Assembly: GCA_039621445.1 (NCBI GenBank)
Contig: CP154955.1
Coordinates: 30,263,471 to 30,327,470 of the forward strand
Source of the DNA: Euglena gracilis
Lineage: Eukaryota; Euglenida; Euglenophyceae; Euglenales
Direction of reading: 5' to 3'
Length of the DNA: 64,000 nucleotides
A program made the position numbers and the translations under genes. Below, one piece after another: positions 11,239 to 22,108 of this stretch (position 1 is the stretch's first letter; each line of letters starts with the position of its first letter). The notes under the pieces are model-generated. The model did no database searches. It saw nothing but the letters and a program-made list of their open reading frames with translations, and had not been told where the DNA came from.

Positions 11239-11810
11239 ATCCAGGCCTCCCCCACTCTGCCCCCCCTCCCTCAATTAGAAACCCTCCAGGGACACCATTC
11301 GGTCACATTGCAAGAAACCCGAGGAGGTACTCAGGTGCTTTTTTGAACAACACACAAAAAACAACGCTTCGGTGCTTCGCCACGGTGCAAAAAGGGAGTC
11401 ATTTTGAACTTTTTTTGCAACCCGGTTAAGATACCAAAGGATTGCTGAGACTCCGGGAAGAAGCTGATTGATCTTTCATTTGTGTGTAATATTCGCACGG
11501 CTTGAATGTGTGCACTTGGTTGGGGGGGGGCGTTATTTGGGTTTTGGTGGGGGAGGGGTGTTACTTGTGGAGGTGGGTCGTTAATTGGCAGGGGTTTTGG
11601 TGCACCTTGATTCTGTCCCCCCCACCTCTGGTCCCTTTTGGCTTGCTCTCGGCAAACTTCTGTGCATCATTTCCTTGGCAGACTGGAATAAAATCTTCTT
11701 TGTCTTGAGAGGAGGGCAAGATACCCCCCCAGGAGGTCATATTTTGGTGCAAAGCAGCCGGAGGCAGGGCCAGAATGGTCTATGGCTATGACTCCCTATG
11801 CCTGTCCTCA

Positions 11811-11936
11811 CCCCAGGAGGAGGTCCAGGGGCTGCAGGACTTGGCGAAGAAGTACGCCAATTTCCAGGAGCTGTTCCAGGTGGAGGTGACAAAGGTGGAT
11901 GAGATCTACGACATCAGCCAGGACGTGGGCAACAAG
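11811..11936 (+). CDS. Exon 16: tail/linker junction
   Basis: Encodes EEVQGLQDLAKKYANFQELF and KVDEIYDISQDVGNK. The start could be 11811 or, with a conventional AG, 11817; both keep frame. Donor AAG|GTGGCC is conventional, phase 0. Intron 11937-12309 has a long C-run and no gene. Confidence 0.85.
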
Positions 11937-12309
11937 GTGGCCCCTGCGCCGCTGGGCTGGGGGGGCCACCCTCTGCCATCCATCCGGTCTCCAAAGCACC
12001 AGCCTCTCAACGCCAACCTTTCCCCCAAGACGTTCACAAACAGGACCATACATCGCCAACACTGCCTCCCAGCTTTTGACTGCAAACCCAGCTGACGCAA
12101 AAGCCCATTTCGTTTCCCAAACGCCCCCCCCCCCCCCGACCCTCAGCCTTTTGTCCCCTTCTTCAAATCTTTCCAGGGGAGGAAAAGGCGGGGCGTAAAG
12201 GTTCAGGGTGCATTTCCTGCCCCCGGCTTTGTCTGGGGCCTGGCCACCAATGCAGTGTCTGGAGAAGGCGCTCCTCTTCTTCCGCCTCTCTCATCCCTCC
12301 CGCCCACAG

Positions 12310-12516
12310 GTCAAACTGTGGACGGGGCTGCGGGACTGGCTGCTGCTCACCACGGCGTGGAACAACACGGTGTTCGGGTCCATCAACCCGGAGGAGGTGA
12401 CCCAGGAGGTCAACAAGTACAGCAAACTGGTGGCCCAGGTGTCCCGCAGCATGCCCGACAACCCGGTGGTGCTGAAGCTGAAGGCAATGGTGGAGGAGTT
12501 CAAGCTGACCCTGCCT
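12310..12516 (+). CDS. Exon 17: linker region
   Basis: Acceptor CCCACAG, phase 0. Encodes VKLWTGLRDWLLLTTAWNNT and VVLKLKAMVEEFKLTLP. The next intron (12517-12801) begins GCTGGG and ends CCCGCCGC, with ~14 bases of paired ends; it joins LTLP directly to VISCLRNP, matching the LP..TDLRNP motif exactly. Confidence 0.9.
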
Positions 12517-12801
12517 GCTGGGGCTTCCGTGCCAAGGTGGGAGGCGGATGGAGTTTGCACCTTGCGTGCATTCATACCCGCGACACCCGTCACCTACCAT
12601 CCCTTCCCACCACACCAGCCACACATGCACATGCAGATGTCAACTCAGATAACCCGCCCAAAATACAATTTGATAACTTCTTAACTTGGCGAAAGTGTGT
12701 CCATGCCCTACCAACGTTTGAACCGGCATCTTTGTGATCCCTGTGTCCGATCGGAATGCACCGACCTCCCAGCTCGCCCCGCGGCACAAAGGCCCCGCCG
12801 C

Positions 12802-13015
12802 GTCATCTCGTGCCTGCGCAACCCGGCGCTGCAGAAGCACCACTTCGCACTGATCGACGAGATCGTGGGGCGGGAGCTGAGCAAGGACCCGGACTTCACG
12901 CTGGGGGTGCTGATCGACCTGAAGGTGATGGACCTGAAGGACGACATCCAGACCGTCAGCAACACCGCCACCCAGGAGGCTGCCCTTGAGGAGCTCGTCC
13001 TCAAGGTGCAGAAGG
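12802..13015 (+). CDS. Exon 18: linker, LRNPAL motif
   Basis: Encodes VISCLRNPALQKHHFALID and VLIDLKVMDLKDDIQTVSNT. The LRNP...RH motif marks the start of the conserved dynein linker. No AG lies immediately before the homology start, supporting the non-conventional junction. Conventional donor AAGG|GTCAGC, phase 1. Intron 13016-13357 is unremarkable. Confidence 0.9.
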
Positions 13016-13357
13016 GTCAGCGCCCCTCTTGTCATCAAATATCCCCACTGCCGGCAAAGCCCCTGAAGAGACCCGGATGCTATTCTCCAAGGGGTGGTCT
13101 TGTATCTTGTGTTTTGTCCATCTGTCCTCCAAAAAAATGGTGCTTTTTGCTTTTTTTTTTTGGAGATTTGATGTTTGTATGTTCTCCACAGCCCGTGAAA
13201 CCATATGCTCAATGTTCATTTCTTAAAAAATGTTGTTTTGAGTTTAGATGCCCCAGCAGGGAGATGGTTGGTCAGGCAGAGGGGGGGGGTGGGCATCTGC
13301 TATATATATTTTGGGGAAAGAGCGGCGCTGACTGCATCTGGGTGGGTGGTGGTGCAG

Positions 13358-13452
13358 ATACCCGTCCAGTGGAGTTCAACATCAATCCGTACAAGGACTA
13401 CAAGGATGTGTATGTGTTGGGAGCGGTGGATGAGATCATGACACAGTTGGAG
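13358..13452 (+). CDS. Exon 19: linker
   Basis: Acceptor GTGCAG; the first two bases complete an Asp codon. Encodes TRPVEFNINPYKDYKDVYVL and GAVDEIMTQLE. Donor GAG|GTATGG, phase 0. Confidence 0.9.
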
Positions 13453-13705
13453 GTATGGGATTTTTCCTTGCATGTGGTTGTGCATGTGGTCGCAAACAGG
13501 GTGTGTTTCCTTGTGTGTGCACGCGCGAATGTGTGCGTGTGTGCATGTGTGCATGCATGGGGATGTACGAGTGCGCACGCACGTGTGTGGCGTTCTGGTG
13601 TGAAGCCTGTGCGCACACTTCCATCTCCAGATCCACATTCTCGCACAAGCGCGGGGCCAACAGGAACCAGGCCTCCAAAAAATCAATTATGCTTCTCCGC
13701 TGCAG

Positions 13706-13900
13706 GACTCCGGGGTGATCATCTCCACGGTGGTGTCGTCCCGCTTCTGCACGGGCGGGCTGAAGGTCCGGGTGGAGAAGTGGGAGGAAGACATCAAGTA
13801 CATGAACGACACCCTCGACAAGTGGCTCGAGTTCCAGCGCAATTGGATGTACCTCGAGTCCATCTTCGGGTCCGCGGAGATCGCTCGGCAGTGGCCACAG
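13706..13900 (+). CDS. Exon 20: linker, NWMYLESIF motif
   Basis: Acceptor GCTGCAG, phase 0. Encodes DSGVIISTVVSSRF and FQRNWMYLESIFGSAEIARQ; the QRNW.YLE.IF motif is a hallmark of the dynein linker. Donor CAG|GTCGGC. Confidence 0.95.
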
Positions 13901-14153
13901 GTCGGCGCAGCCTCCTGCGGGGCGAACGGTGCACAGTGGGTCCTTTTTGCTGGCCTTTCGGCGCCACTGTCACTGTTGGGGGGTTGCCAGGGGGCATTGG
14001 GTGTGGGGTGGTGGGCGACTTTTTTGCCTAACCATCTGATTTGGGTGGCGCTGTCCTGTCCTGACCCTGTCCTGTTGGCTTGGAGCTCAAGCCGAAGCCA
14101 AAATGGGCATCACTGAGGTCGCATGCCAACACCATATTCCCCCCTCCTTCCAG

Positions 14154-14261
14154 GATGCCAAGACCTTCTCGGCGGTGGATAAGCAGTGGAAGGACCTAAT
14201 GAAGCGCGCCTTTGAGAATCCCAGCGTCTATCGCATTATGATCTCCAACCTCAATGTGCAG
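14154..14261 (+). CDS. Exon 21: linker
   Basis: Acceptor CCTTCCAG, phase 0. Encodes DAKTFSAVDKQWKDLMKRAF then NPSVYRIMISNLNVQ, the conserved F..VDK.WK..M segment. Donor CAG|GTGTCC. Confidence 0.95.
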
Positions 14262-14462
14262 GTGTCCTTCGGTGGATAAACTGAAGGGCTTGGCAAGTCC
14301 CACGTCACCAACTCCTCTGAACTTGGACCCAACGCTTTGACGATCGATTCGCCCCCCCCCCCCCCCCAGCAGAACATTCAATAAAATGGTTTGTCTGTGT
14401 GAAGGTGCAAGTGCGGTGAGTGTTTTGAGGTGGGGGGGGGGACCTGGGCCCATCCCGCACAG

Positions 14463-14590
14463 GAGAAGTTCGAGACCAACAACAAGCAGCTGGAGCGCAT
14501 CCTGAACAACCTGGAGAAGAAGTTGGAGGAGAAGCGGCGGTACTTCCCGCGGTTCTACTTCCTGTCCAATGACGACCTGCTGGACATCCT
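14463..14590 (+). CDS. Exon 22: linker, FPRFYFLSNDDLL motif
   Basis: Acceptor CGCACAG, phase 0. Encodes LNNLEKKLEEKRRYFPRFYF and LSNDDLLDIL. Non-conventional intron 14591-15042 (GGGCAG...CTGGAGGC) splits a Leu codon and gives ...DLLDIL-SQIKNPMAIQPHL, matching family spacing exactly. The intron is low complexity with C-runs. Confidence 0.95.
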
Positions 14591-15042
14591 GGGCAGGCGC
14601 CGCCCCCCCCCCTTTTCAGGGAAGTCACCTACCCCTGACGACCCCCCCCCCCGGTCGTTGACCGCAGGTTCGGGGGGAAGAGTTGGACAACCACCCCCTC
14701 GTCTCCACAGGTTCCATGAATTTTCCACCTAGGGGGCTTTGGTGTTTGGTCGGCCCATCCTGGTCGTTGACTGTGGGGGAGTAGCAAGGTAAAGCTATCC
14801 GGCTGGGTGAAGAATCCTTGCGCTTCGCTCTGGATCACATTGTCCGCAAATCCTGCCCAAAACCGGAAACTTCACTCAACGGGGTCCTGGCCAAAAATCC
14901 ATCATTTTGGGCCAAAAACTAGTCAGTCACCCCGGGTATGGTGAAACCTGGCTGGGTGGCATGGCGAGGAGAGCAGGCAGTATCCGGTACGCCAATCAGG
15001 TCACATCACAACTGGGGAGGCGATCCGTCGCCGCCTGGAGGC

Positions 15043-15183
15043 GTCGCAGATCAAGAACCCGATGGCCATCCAGCCGCACCTGCTGAAGATGTTCGACAAC
15101 ATCAAGAAGCTGGAGTTCGGGCCGAACAACACAGACGTCGTGGCGATGGTGTCCGCGGAGGGGGAGACCGTCCCGTTGGCAAA
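15043..15183 (+). CDS. Exon 23: linker
   Basis: Encodes SQIKNPMAIQPHLLKMFDN, IKKLEFGPNN and VSAEGETVPLAK. Conventional donor AAA|GTACCC, phase 2, completed by exon 24. Confidence 0.95.
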
Positions 15184-15338
15184 GTACCCCAAGCCCAGGC
15201 GGGGCCCACTGATGCACCTTGGGTCCATTCGATGCCACCTTTTTAATACCACCAGTGTGTCAGGTGGCACCCCTGAATCCGGTGAATCTGGCTGGGTGTG
15301 GTGGACAGCGTGGGGTGGCTTAGCCTGCGTCTGGCGAG

Positions 15339-15429
15339 AGGCGAGGTGGAGAAGTGGCTGTCGGTGCTGGAGCAGTACATGGTGATGACGCTGCGCCGCC
15401 TGGCCAACGTGGCGGTGAAGGATTACGAG
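15339..15429 (+). CDS. Exon 24: linker
   Basis: Encodes GEVEKWLSVLEQYMVMTLRR and LANVAVKDYE, the conserved VE.WL..VE..M...LR segment. Conventional acceptor GGCGAG and donor GAG|GTGCCC, phase 0. Confidence 0.95.
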
Positions 15430-15599
15430 GTGCCCGCCTTGCTGGCTGTGTTCTATCAGCGTCTTGGCCCATGCCTTTTCGAGCGTGTTATCCATGGTCC
15501 TGTTGGCTTCTGTCGCCTCCCTTGCTGCCCAACAGGTTTTGTGTCCCAGCCAACACTGCCAGGTCAGAGTGCCCCTCACCCCCCACCACTCTCCCGCAG

Positions 15600-15821
15600 G
15601 GAAAGCAGCGGACGGACTGGATCTTCGAGCACCCATGCCAGCTGGTTCTGACGGTGAGCCAGGTCTTCTGGTGCAAGGAGGTGGCCGCCTCCCTGGAGTC
15701 CGCGGATGGCCGGCAGGGGCTGGTGGACTACCAGCAGGTCTGCTACCGCAACCTGTCCGACCTCGCTGTGCTGACCGGCCGCGACCTGAACCGCATCCAG
15801 CGCGGCCTGCTGAGTACCCTG
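15600..15821 (+). CDS. Exon 25: linker end, VSQVFWC motif
   Basis: Acceptor CCCGCAG, phase 0. Encodes GKQRTDWIFEHPCQLVLTV and SQVFWCKEVAASLES, then TGRDLNRIQRGLLSTL. The HP.Q..LTVSQ..W motif precedes AAA1 in every dynein. The next intron starts GCCCAG; its 3' end lies one base off the CTG rule (16111). Confidence 0.95.
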
Positions 15822-16111
15822 GCCCAGGGCAGAGCCCCAGGAGTTTATGGAGAAACACCGCTGGTCCGGAGTGGACAACCACCCCACCATCATTGTGTTC
15901 TAGTTGTTGGTGTTATTTTGTGTTCAAGCCACTCCTGGAGACCCCCCCCCCCCAACAGACAGCCCTCGACTTATGTTCGAGTTTTGGTATCATGTTCAGT
16001 CATGCGGCAAGTGTGTTTTTGTTGTTTGGGATGAGGAATTACTTTCCATTCCGCTTCTCCCCTCCCCGCCCGCCTTGTTTGAGGCGACATCGGGGGCCTT
16101 CCCCCTGCTCC

Positions 16112-16243
16112 ATCACGACGGACGTCCACAGCCGGGACCTGGTGGACCAGATGGTGGAGGAGGGCGTGGCTCGCCCCACGGAGTTCGGGTGGATGAAGCA
16201 GCTGCGCACCTACTGGGATGTTGGCGGCCCGGAGGGTGGCGAG
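16112..16243 (+). CDS. Exon 26: start of AAA1
   Basis: Encodes ITTDVHSRDLVDQMVEEGV and FGWMKQLRTYWD; the DVH.RD and W..QLR.YW motifs open AAA1. No AG precedes the homology start, so the acceptor is non-conventional (edge +/-1). Donor GAG|GTGAGC is conventional. Intron 16244-16589 is low complexity with C-runs. Confidence 0.95.
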
Positions 16244-16589
16244 GTGAGCTATGTGCCCCCCCCCCCCAACATCCCCATTTAACTCATTTAGCTCCAGTCC
16301 TGTTTCTTAAAGGGCAATCGGGCAGCAGAACAATCTGAGCGCAGATGGTCAGCCTCTGCCGTTGATGCCCTCCCTTGATACCCCCCCCCCCCCGTGAAAG
16401 GTGTCCATTGTCGCACCCCCCGATAGGATTGGGCACAACAGTCAAGTCCAGGGCTGCACGGGAATCCCGAAATCCTATGGGGTTGGCCCCACCCCACTCC
16501 CATGATGGTGGGTGGAGGTTCCAATCTCCCCCGCCCCTTTCGTATCACCGGCCAGGGCGCGAGCCTCCCCCCTTCCTCCCCCCACCCAG

Positions 16590-16811
16590 GTCGTGCTGCG
16601 GCAGAACAACTCCGCGTTCACGTACGGCTACGAGTACCAGGGCTGCCAACCCCGGCTCGTCATCACGCCGCTGACGGACCGCATCTACATGACGGTCACG
16701 GGGGCCCTGCGGCTGTGCCTCGGCGCCGCCCCGTCCGGCCCGGCCGGCACGGGCAAGACGGAGACCGTGAAGGACATGGCGAAGTGCCTGGCGTTCCAGT
16801 GCATCGTGTAC
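16590..16811 (+). CDS. Exon 27: AAA1 P-loop
   Basis: Acceptor CACCCAG, phase 0. Encodes [34 protein letters not shown] and the AAA1 Walker [20 protein letters not shown]. This is the main ATPase site; the Lys and Thr of GKT are present. Exon ends at QCIVY with no GT. The following 2-kb intron (16812-18875) has GGC at +4 paired with GCC at -8. Confidence 0.97.
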
Positions 16812-17204
16812 GGCGGCGGCCGGGCTGATCCCCCTCCCCCCTCCCCCACCTGTTCTGGTTTCATAGCGAGTCAGAAGTGGGCCCCGCCAATTCTCATTTT
16901 GCCACACTTTGCCAACCTCGGACTCTCCTTCTTGAGAAACCAACTGTTGACTTGAAGCAAGGTACCAGACATTCATTTAGTGTGGTACACCAAGGTTGTC
17001 ATTTTGTGGTTCACTGTGGACACCAATTTTTTTTTGTGGTTCACGTATGGACACCAAAAAAATATTTGTGGTTCACATATGGACACCAAAACATTTGGGT
17101 CAAAAATCGATTTTTCTAAAATTTTCTTAAATGGTAAAAATTTCGAAAATGGTGGGGAGTCAAAGGAAGCGTCCGGCGACCTGAATTGAAGCACTTTCAA
17201 GCCC

Positions 17205-17480
17205 TATCTAACCGTATTTTGATTTCCCCACAACTCCCCGCCCAGCCCGAGTTACGGCCATTTTTGGCCAACTTGGGCCATTTTGTACAGTTTTGGCCTC
17301 TTTTGACATAGCCATTTTAGGCCATTTTTGGGTTAAAAAGGTGGAAAAAATTCGAAAAAAAATCGATAAAGATTTTGCCTGAAACGATGTTTCCCGGACC
17401 CAGAAGAACTTTTTTTTGAGCCGAAAATGAGCGTTTTTTGATCCCCCGGCCCCCCCGTTTTTTGCCTGCAACCCATGCAT
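17205..17480. repeat. Dispersed repeat, copy of the 62.9-64.0 kb family
   Basis: Shares long blocks with 62950-63420, including GATTTCCCC.CAACTCCCCGCC, ACGGCC.TTTT, GAAACGATGTTT and TTTTTTGAGCCGAAAA.GAGCG, in the same order and orientation. Lies within the intron 27 inverted-repeat element. Confidence 0.8.
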
Positions 17481-17489
17481 TTGGGTGCC

Positions 17490-18150
17490 CCAGAATTTTT
17501 ATATATTTATAGAGGGTATTATTATAAAATATATATTTATTTTTTATATATATTATTATATATATATATTATTATATCCCTTCTTATAATATTATAGAGA
17601 TATTATTTAATTTTATTATTATATTATTTTTTTCTATTATTATTATTATTACTATCTATTATATATTTTTCTTATTATTTTTATATATATTATATATATA
17701 GATATATTTATATTATATATTTGCTCTCTTTTTTTTCTCTCTATATTATAATTATATTATTCTCTCTATATCTCTTCTATCTCTCCTATCTATTCTTATT
17801 TATTCTTCTTCTTCTCTATTTTTCTTCTTCTTCTTCTTCTTCTTCTTCTCTTCTTTTTCTTTTTCTTCTCTTCTTCTTCTTCTCTCTTCTTTCTTCTTCT
17901 CTTCTTCTTCTTTCTTCTCTACCTTCTTCTTTCTCTATTCTTCTCTCTGTTCTTCTTCTCTCTTTTCTCTCTCTTCTTCTCTCTCTTCTTCTTCTCTTCT
18001 TCCTCTTCTCTCTTCTCTTCTCTTCTTCTCTTCTCTCTTCTCTCTTCTTTCTCTTCTCTTCTTCTCTTCTTCTTCTCTTCTCTTCTCTCTTGTTCTTCTC
18101 TCTCTTCTCTACCGCCTCCTCCTCTCTCATCTCTTCTCTCTTCTCTCGGC
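17490..18150. repeat. AT-rich block followed by CTT/TCT pyrimidine tract
   Basis: 17490-17730 is almost pure A/T (TATA/TTAT). 17730-18150 is a strand-asymmetric run of CTT, TCT and CTCT units with very few purines. Long reading frames through it (poly-Ser/Leu forward, Arg/Glu reverse) are artefacts of the repeat. Confidence 0.9.
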
Positions 18151-18875
18151 CTGAGGTCCTCCATGGCTGCCGCGCCGGGTTGCCCCCAGAGAGGGGGTGG
18201 GGAGCCCCCCTTCCGCTCTGGGGTGGGGACCAGGTTTGAATAGTGTTGAGCTCTAAATGGGACTTGCACGTGATGGATGGCCGAAGAGACTAGCATTGCA
18301 AATTTCGCATAAATTATTATTTACAAATTGCACACCTGCAATTTACAGTTACTTACAGTAATTTTTGAAAGGTTAAGAGGTCAGTGACCCCCTCCCATAC
18401 CCCCTACACCCCTTTGCTTCGATTTTTCGACTTTTTTTTACCCGGAAATTGAGAAGTTTCGGCGACCGAAAACTGGAGGTTGGAGAGGGGGTCCCCCCAC
18501 CCCCCTTCTGAGATTCCCATATAAGCCTGGGGGTGTGATTCGCTGCCACACTTTACAGATTGAGCCGGAGCCAAGGTCCACAATTTGGCTGAGGTGTCTC
18601 AAGATCAATCCGCTTTTAGTTGTAAAACTTGATTTTTTTTTCGATCCTCAATCAAGTTTTGTGGGCAACAAACTTTTTTTGTGGACACCAAAATTTTTTT
18701 TTGTGGTTCACCTGTGGACACCAAAAAAAATTGTGGTTCACACGTCTTTTGTGAACCACACTAAATGCATGTCTGCAGGGTACGCGGTGCAGCACCGGGG
18801 CAGGAGGTCGAGCCCATGGGGGAACACCGTCACCTCTGGCTGCTCTGCCGGCGAGCCAGCGCGGGCCGCCCCGCC

Positions 18876-19076
18876 AACTGCTCCGACGGGGTGACGTACA
18901 AGATGATGGAGAAGTTCTTCTCGGGCCTCGCCCAGACCGGGGCGTGGGCGTGCCTCGACGAGTTCAACCGCATCAACATCGAGGTCCTGTCCGTGATCGC
19001 CTCCCAGCTGGCAGAGGTCCGCACCGCGCTGCTCGCCAAGGCGGAGAAGTTCACGTTCCAGGGCGTGCCGGACGTT
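18876..19076 (+). CDS. Exon 28: AAA1 Walker B
   Basis: Encodes NCSDGVTYKMMEKFFSGLAQ, TGAWACLDEFNRINIEVLSV and KFTFQGVPDV. CLDEFNRI is the AAA1 Walker B with the catalytic Glu; Leu replaces the usual Phe before Asp. The exon starts directly at NCSD without an AG. Leaves by an intron starting GCCCAG (19077-19581), which is otherwise featureless. Confidence 0.97.
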
Positions 19077-19581
19077 GCCCAGGGGCTGTTGGGGGGTTGT
19101 TGCCGCGGTAACGCGTCCGTCTGTGTGTGCATTGGTTTCCAGTGTGGGGATATGTGAGTTTTCAGTGTGCATCGGATTCAGTGTGCGCTTCGTTCTGGCA
19201 CCCAGCCGGCCGAGGAATCTTTCTGAGGGGTGCAACCAACTTGGAGGGTTTTTTTGGGGAGGTTGACACCCTTGGGGAGGGAGAGGTTGTAAGTGGATGG
19301 TTTTCAATGCAAAAATGGTGTCCTTCCTTGGCAAAGTTGGGGTTTCACCAAATGAATGTGTGTGATCCAAGAAATACATTGTTTTCCCCCTTTGGTTTCC
19401 TCAATCTGACCCAAATGCTTCCCTCAAACAATCAGCTTCTACAGTCAATGCAGAAGGCTCCTCTTCATTATACCAAACAAAATGCATTGCTGCTCGCATG
19501 TCCTATTGTATGATGGTCATTCCATTGCTCGCCCTCCTGTTTGCTGCTCAAGGTTGTATTGCCCAGACCCCTTTCCCCGAC

Positions 19582-19771
19582 CTGAAACCCAACTTCGGCG
19601 TGTTCATCACGATGAACCCCGGGTACGCCGGTCGCACGGAGTTGCCGGACAACCTCAAGGTGCTGTTCCGGCCGGTGGCCGTCATGACGCCTGACTTTCG
19701 GATGATCGCGGAGGTGATCCTGTTCTCCGAGGGCTTCAAGGACGCCAAGAGCTTGTCGCTGAAAATCACGC
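19582..19771 (+). CDS. Exon 29: AAA1, [15 protein letters not shown]
   Basis: Encodes [38 protein letters not shown] and [12 protein letters not shown]. This is the invariant sensor and insert region of AAA1. No AG precedes the start. The non-conventional intron 19772-20199 (ACCCAG...CTGCCCCC) splits a Gln codon; its ends pair over more than 10 bases. Confidence 0.97.
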
Positions 19772-20199
19772 ACCCAGAGCCCTGGCACCTGAGGCCTGGA
19801 TGGGAATTGCACTGCATCAACACCCCCCCCCCCCATCGCAAACCAACCAGAGGATGACGGCCTGTGCCCTGGCATCCCGATTCCGGTGAGCCTGTTTGCC
19901 GGTGAGATTTCTACAACAACGCATGTTTGCAAATATTTGAGCATACGTTCTCTGAGGGGTTTTAAATTTCACTCTGCGACCAGCGAGGGCCTGCCCCGGA
20001 ATCAACCAACACCAACACCAACCAACACCATATGCAACGGGCTGACAAACGGCAGCGTTTCAACTGTTGTGTTCCTTCCGAGTTCTGACTTCCTTCCTGA
20101 CACCGCACAATTGGTACCTTTCCCTGCACCTGTTAAGGCCCCTGGCCCTCGCATGCCGTTGGCTGCCAGCCGGCGCCACTCTGCCCGGCCTCTGCCCCC

Positions 20200-20335
20200 A
20201 GCTGTTCAAGCTGTCCTCGGAGCAGCTGTCGCCGCAGGACCACTACGACTTCGGGATGCGGGCGCTGAAGTCCATCCTGGTGATGGCCGGCGGCCTGAAG
20301 CGCAACAGCGGCGGCCTCCCCGAGGAGTTCACCCT
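20200..20335 (+). CDS. Exon 30: AAA1 end
   Basis: Encodes [20 protein letters not shown] and [27 protein letters not shown] is highly conserved. Leaves by non-conventional intron 20336-20483 (TGCCAG...CTGAGCCC), phase 2, completing a Leu codon. Confidence 0.97.
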
Positions 20336-20483
20336 TGCCAGCCCTGCTCCTCAGTCATCACTCCCTGTGGAGTACAAGTGGCGTACAACAGCCTTGGCTG
20401 TGCCTCCGCAGTATCGCTCCCAGACAGCCATACAAACGCCAGGGCTTTTCGCCATCCAGTGCAGGGAGGGGAGGCCTGAGCCC

Positions 20484-20612
20484 GATCCGGGCCTGCCGGG
20501 ACAGCAACATCCCCAAGTTCGTGGCGGACGACATCCCGCTGTTCAAGGGCATCCTGGCGGACCTGTTCCCCGGGCTGGACCTGCCGGCTCACGACTACGG
20601 AGAGCTGCAGAG
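20484..20612 (+). CDS. Exon 31: AAA1/AAA2 connector
   Basis: Encodes [20 protein letters not shown] and [18 protein letters not shown], the conserved D..LF.GI..DLFPG block. Conventional donor AG|GTGTCC, phase 2. Intron 20613-21059 holds T-runs and no gene. Confidence 0.97.
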
Positions 20613-21059
20613 GTGTCCCCTGCCGACTCGAAGCATCCTCAGGGCGGTCTTCAAGGGAAAGTTGCTGTCCCTTTCTGTCCCTTTTTTTTTATTTTCTTAA
20701 GGACCCCCCTCTTTCGGCCAAAGGGCCAACCAAGGGCCGGACTGGGACTTGAACGGGGTCCAAAATTAAAGAGTAAAAAAACCCACATTTTTTGATGATT
20801 TGAGTGGATGGGCGATGGTTCAAGGATGCCAAGAATAAAAAATTTTCCCCGATGTCGACCTGTTCTCACCGAAGAATGCCAAATTTCTTTGCCCATTTTT
20901 TTGTATATTTTCGTTGAATGTGCTGGGACAGCAGATTTTTTTTTTAATTTCCTTAAGGACCGCCCTGAGCATCCTGCACCTGCGCTGCCTCCTCACCCCT
21001 GGGACAATACAGATAACCAGCTCAAGTACAGCACAGAAACCCCGTTTTCATCGTCACAG

Positions 21060-21279
21060 GGCGATCAACAAGCAGATTGAGGACCGGCACCTCCAACACG
21101 TGGACACGTTCAACACCAAGATCACGCAGCTCTATGAGACGCTTGTGGTGCGGCATGGCGTCATGCTCGTCGGGCCGACCGGGTCGGGGAAGACGGTGAA
21201 CCGCGACGTCATCCGGGGCTCCCTCACCTACCTGCGGCAGCAGGGCACCACCAACCAGTTCTGCCAGAGCGTGCAGCAG
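21060..21279 (+). CDS. Exon 32: AAA2 P-loop
   Basis: Acceptor TCACAG. Encodes AINKQIEDRHLQHVDTFNTK, LYETLVVRHGVMLVG and the AAA2 Walker A GPTGSGKT. Conventional donor CAG|GTGCGG, phase 0. Confidence 0.97.
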
Positions 21280-21499
21280 GTGCGGGGTGGCTTGCCTGCG
21301 AGCTGCGGCCGGCTCACATCGATGGAAGTTATCTGGTCACATCAACAGATGCATCTGTTGGATGAAAGAGGAGACACACACTTACACGCAGAGAGAGAGA
21401 GAGAGAGAGAGCCAGCAGAATTTGAGCCCAGAAGGTGTTTAATGAATATGGTCCCGTCTTCCATTCCCTCGCGGAGCACTGTGCTGTGTGTCTTTGCAG

Positions 21500-21625
21500 T
21501 ACTCCATGAACCCGAAGTCCATCACGTACGGGGAGCTCTACGGGGAAATCAACCCGTTCACTGGGGAGTGGAAGGACGGCGTGTGTGCCATCATCGCCAA
21601 GAACGCCGTGGCGGACACCACCCCC
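21500..21625 (+). CDS. Exon 33: AAA2, NPKSITYGELYGE
   Basis: Acceptor TTTGCAG, phase 0. Encodes YSMNPKSITYGELYGEINPF and EWKDGVCAIIAKNAV. Ends DTTP; the next intron (21626-21979) pairs CAT with GTG at the euglenid positions. It contains a CTGC tandem stretch and no gene. Confidence 0.95.
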
Positions 21626-21979
21626 GGCCATGCATTTGCTTTCTCTCCCCCAGCAAGCTGCCGTTCTGGAAGCACTGAGGTTTCCCCCTTGTTTTCTTTC
21701 TGCTTTTTTTTCATTCGTCTCTCTGGGGACTTGTAACCAGCCGTCTTCCAGCTCTGGGTTGGAAGGCGTTGGAAGCCCAGAGAACCTCATTTTAGGCACT
21801 TTTGGCACACGACCCTGCAGGCTCCGCCCCCCCCCCCCCTCGGGTGGTTGTGCCTGCCTGCCTGCCTGCCTGCCCCCCTGGGTTTGGTCTAATTCAGCCT
21901 GCTGGGAAACGTGGGATAATGTCACAGGCAGGGGGCCAAGCCCCTTTCTCTCGCAAGCCTTGCAAAAGTGTGTGCACCG

Positions 21980-22108
21980 GACATGAAGTGGATCCTGTTC
22001 GACGGCCCCGTGGACACGCTGTGGATCGAGTCGATGAACTCCGTGCTGGACGATTCCAAGCTGCTGTGCCTGGACAATGGCGTGCGCATCAAGCTGCCGG
22101 ACCAGACG
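21980..22108 (+). CDS. Exon 34: AAA2 Walker B region
   Basis: Encodes [20 protein letters not shown] and [18 protein letters not shown]. The W...DGPVD..WIE.MN..LDD motif is the AAA2 Walker B area. Donor GTTGCT at 22109, phase 0. Intron 22109-23121 carries G/C runs and a GC hairpin module near 22308 but no coding region. Confidence 0.95.

Larger units (their letters stand above)
16967..18774. mobile_element. Inverted-repeat element inside intron 27
   Basis: The ends are inverted copies: AGACATTCATTTAGTGTGGT at 16967 and ACCACACTAAATGCATGTCT ending at 18774 (one mismatch in 20). Subterminal GTGGTTCAC...GGACACC motifs repeat in direct orientation inside both ends. GGTAC flanks the left side and GGGTAC the right, possibly a target duplication. 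The interior holds a dispersed repeat (17205-17480), an AT-rich block and a long pyrimidine tract, but no transposase, so a non-autonomous DNA element is the best reading. Confidence 0.7.

Noticed and set aside
17721-18239. Ser/Leu-rich and Arg/Glu-rich frames over the pyrimidine tract
   Set aside because: Produced by CTT/TCT repeats; no conserved motif and open on both strands.
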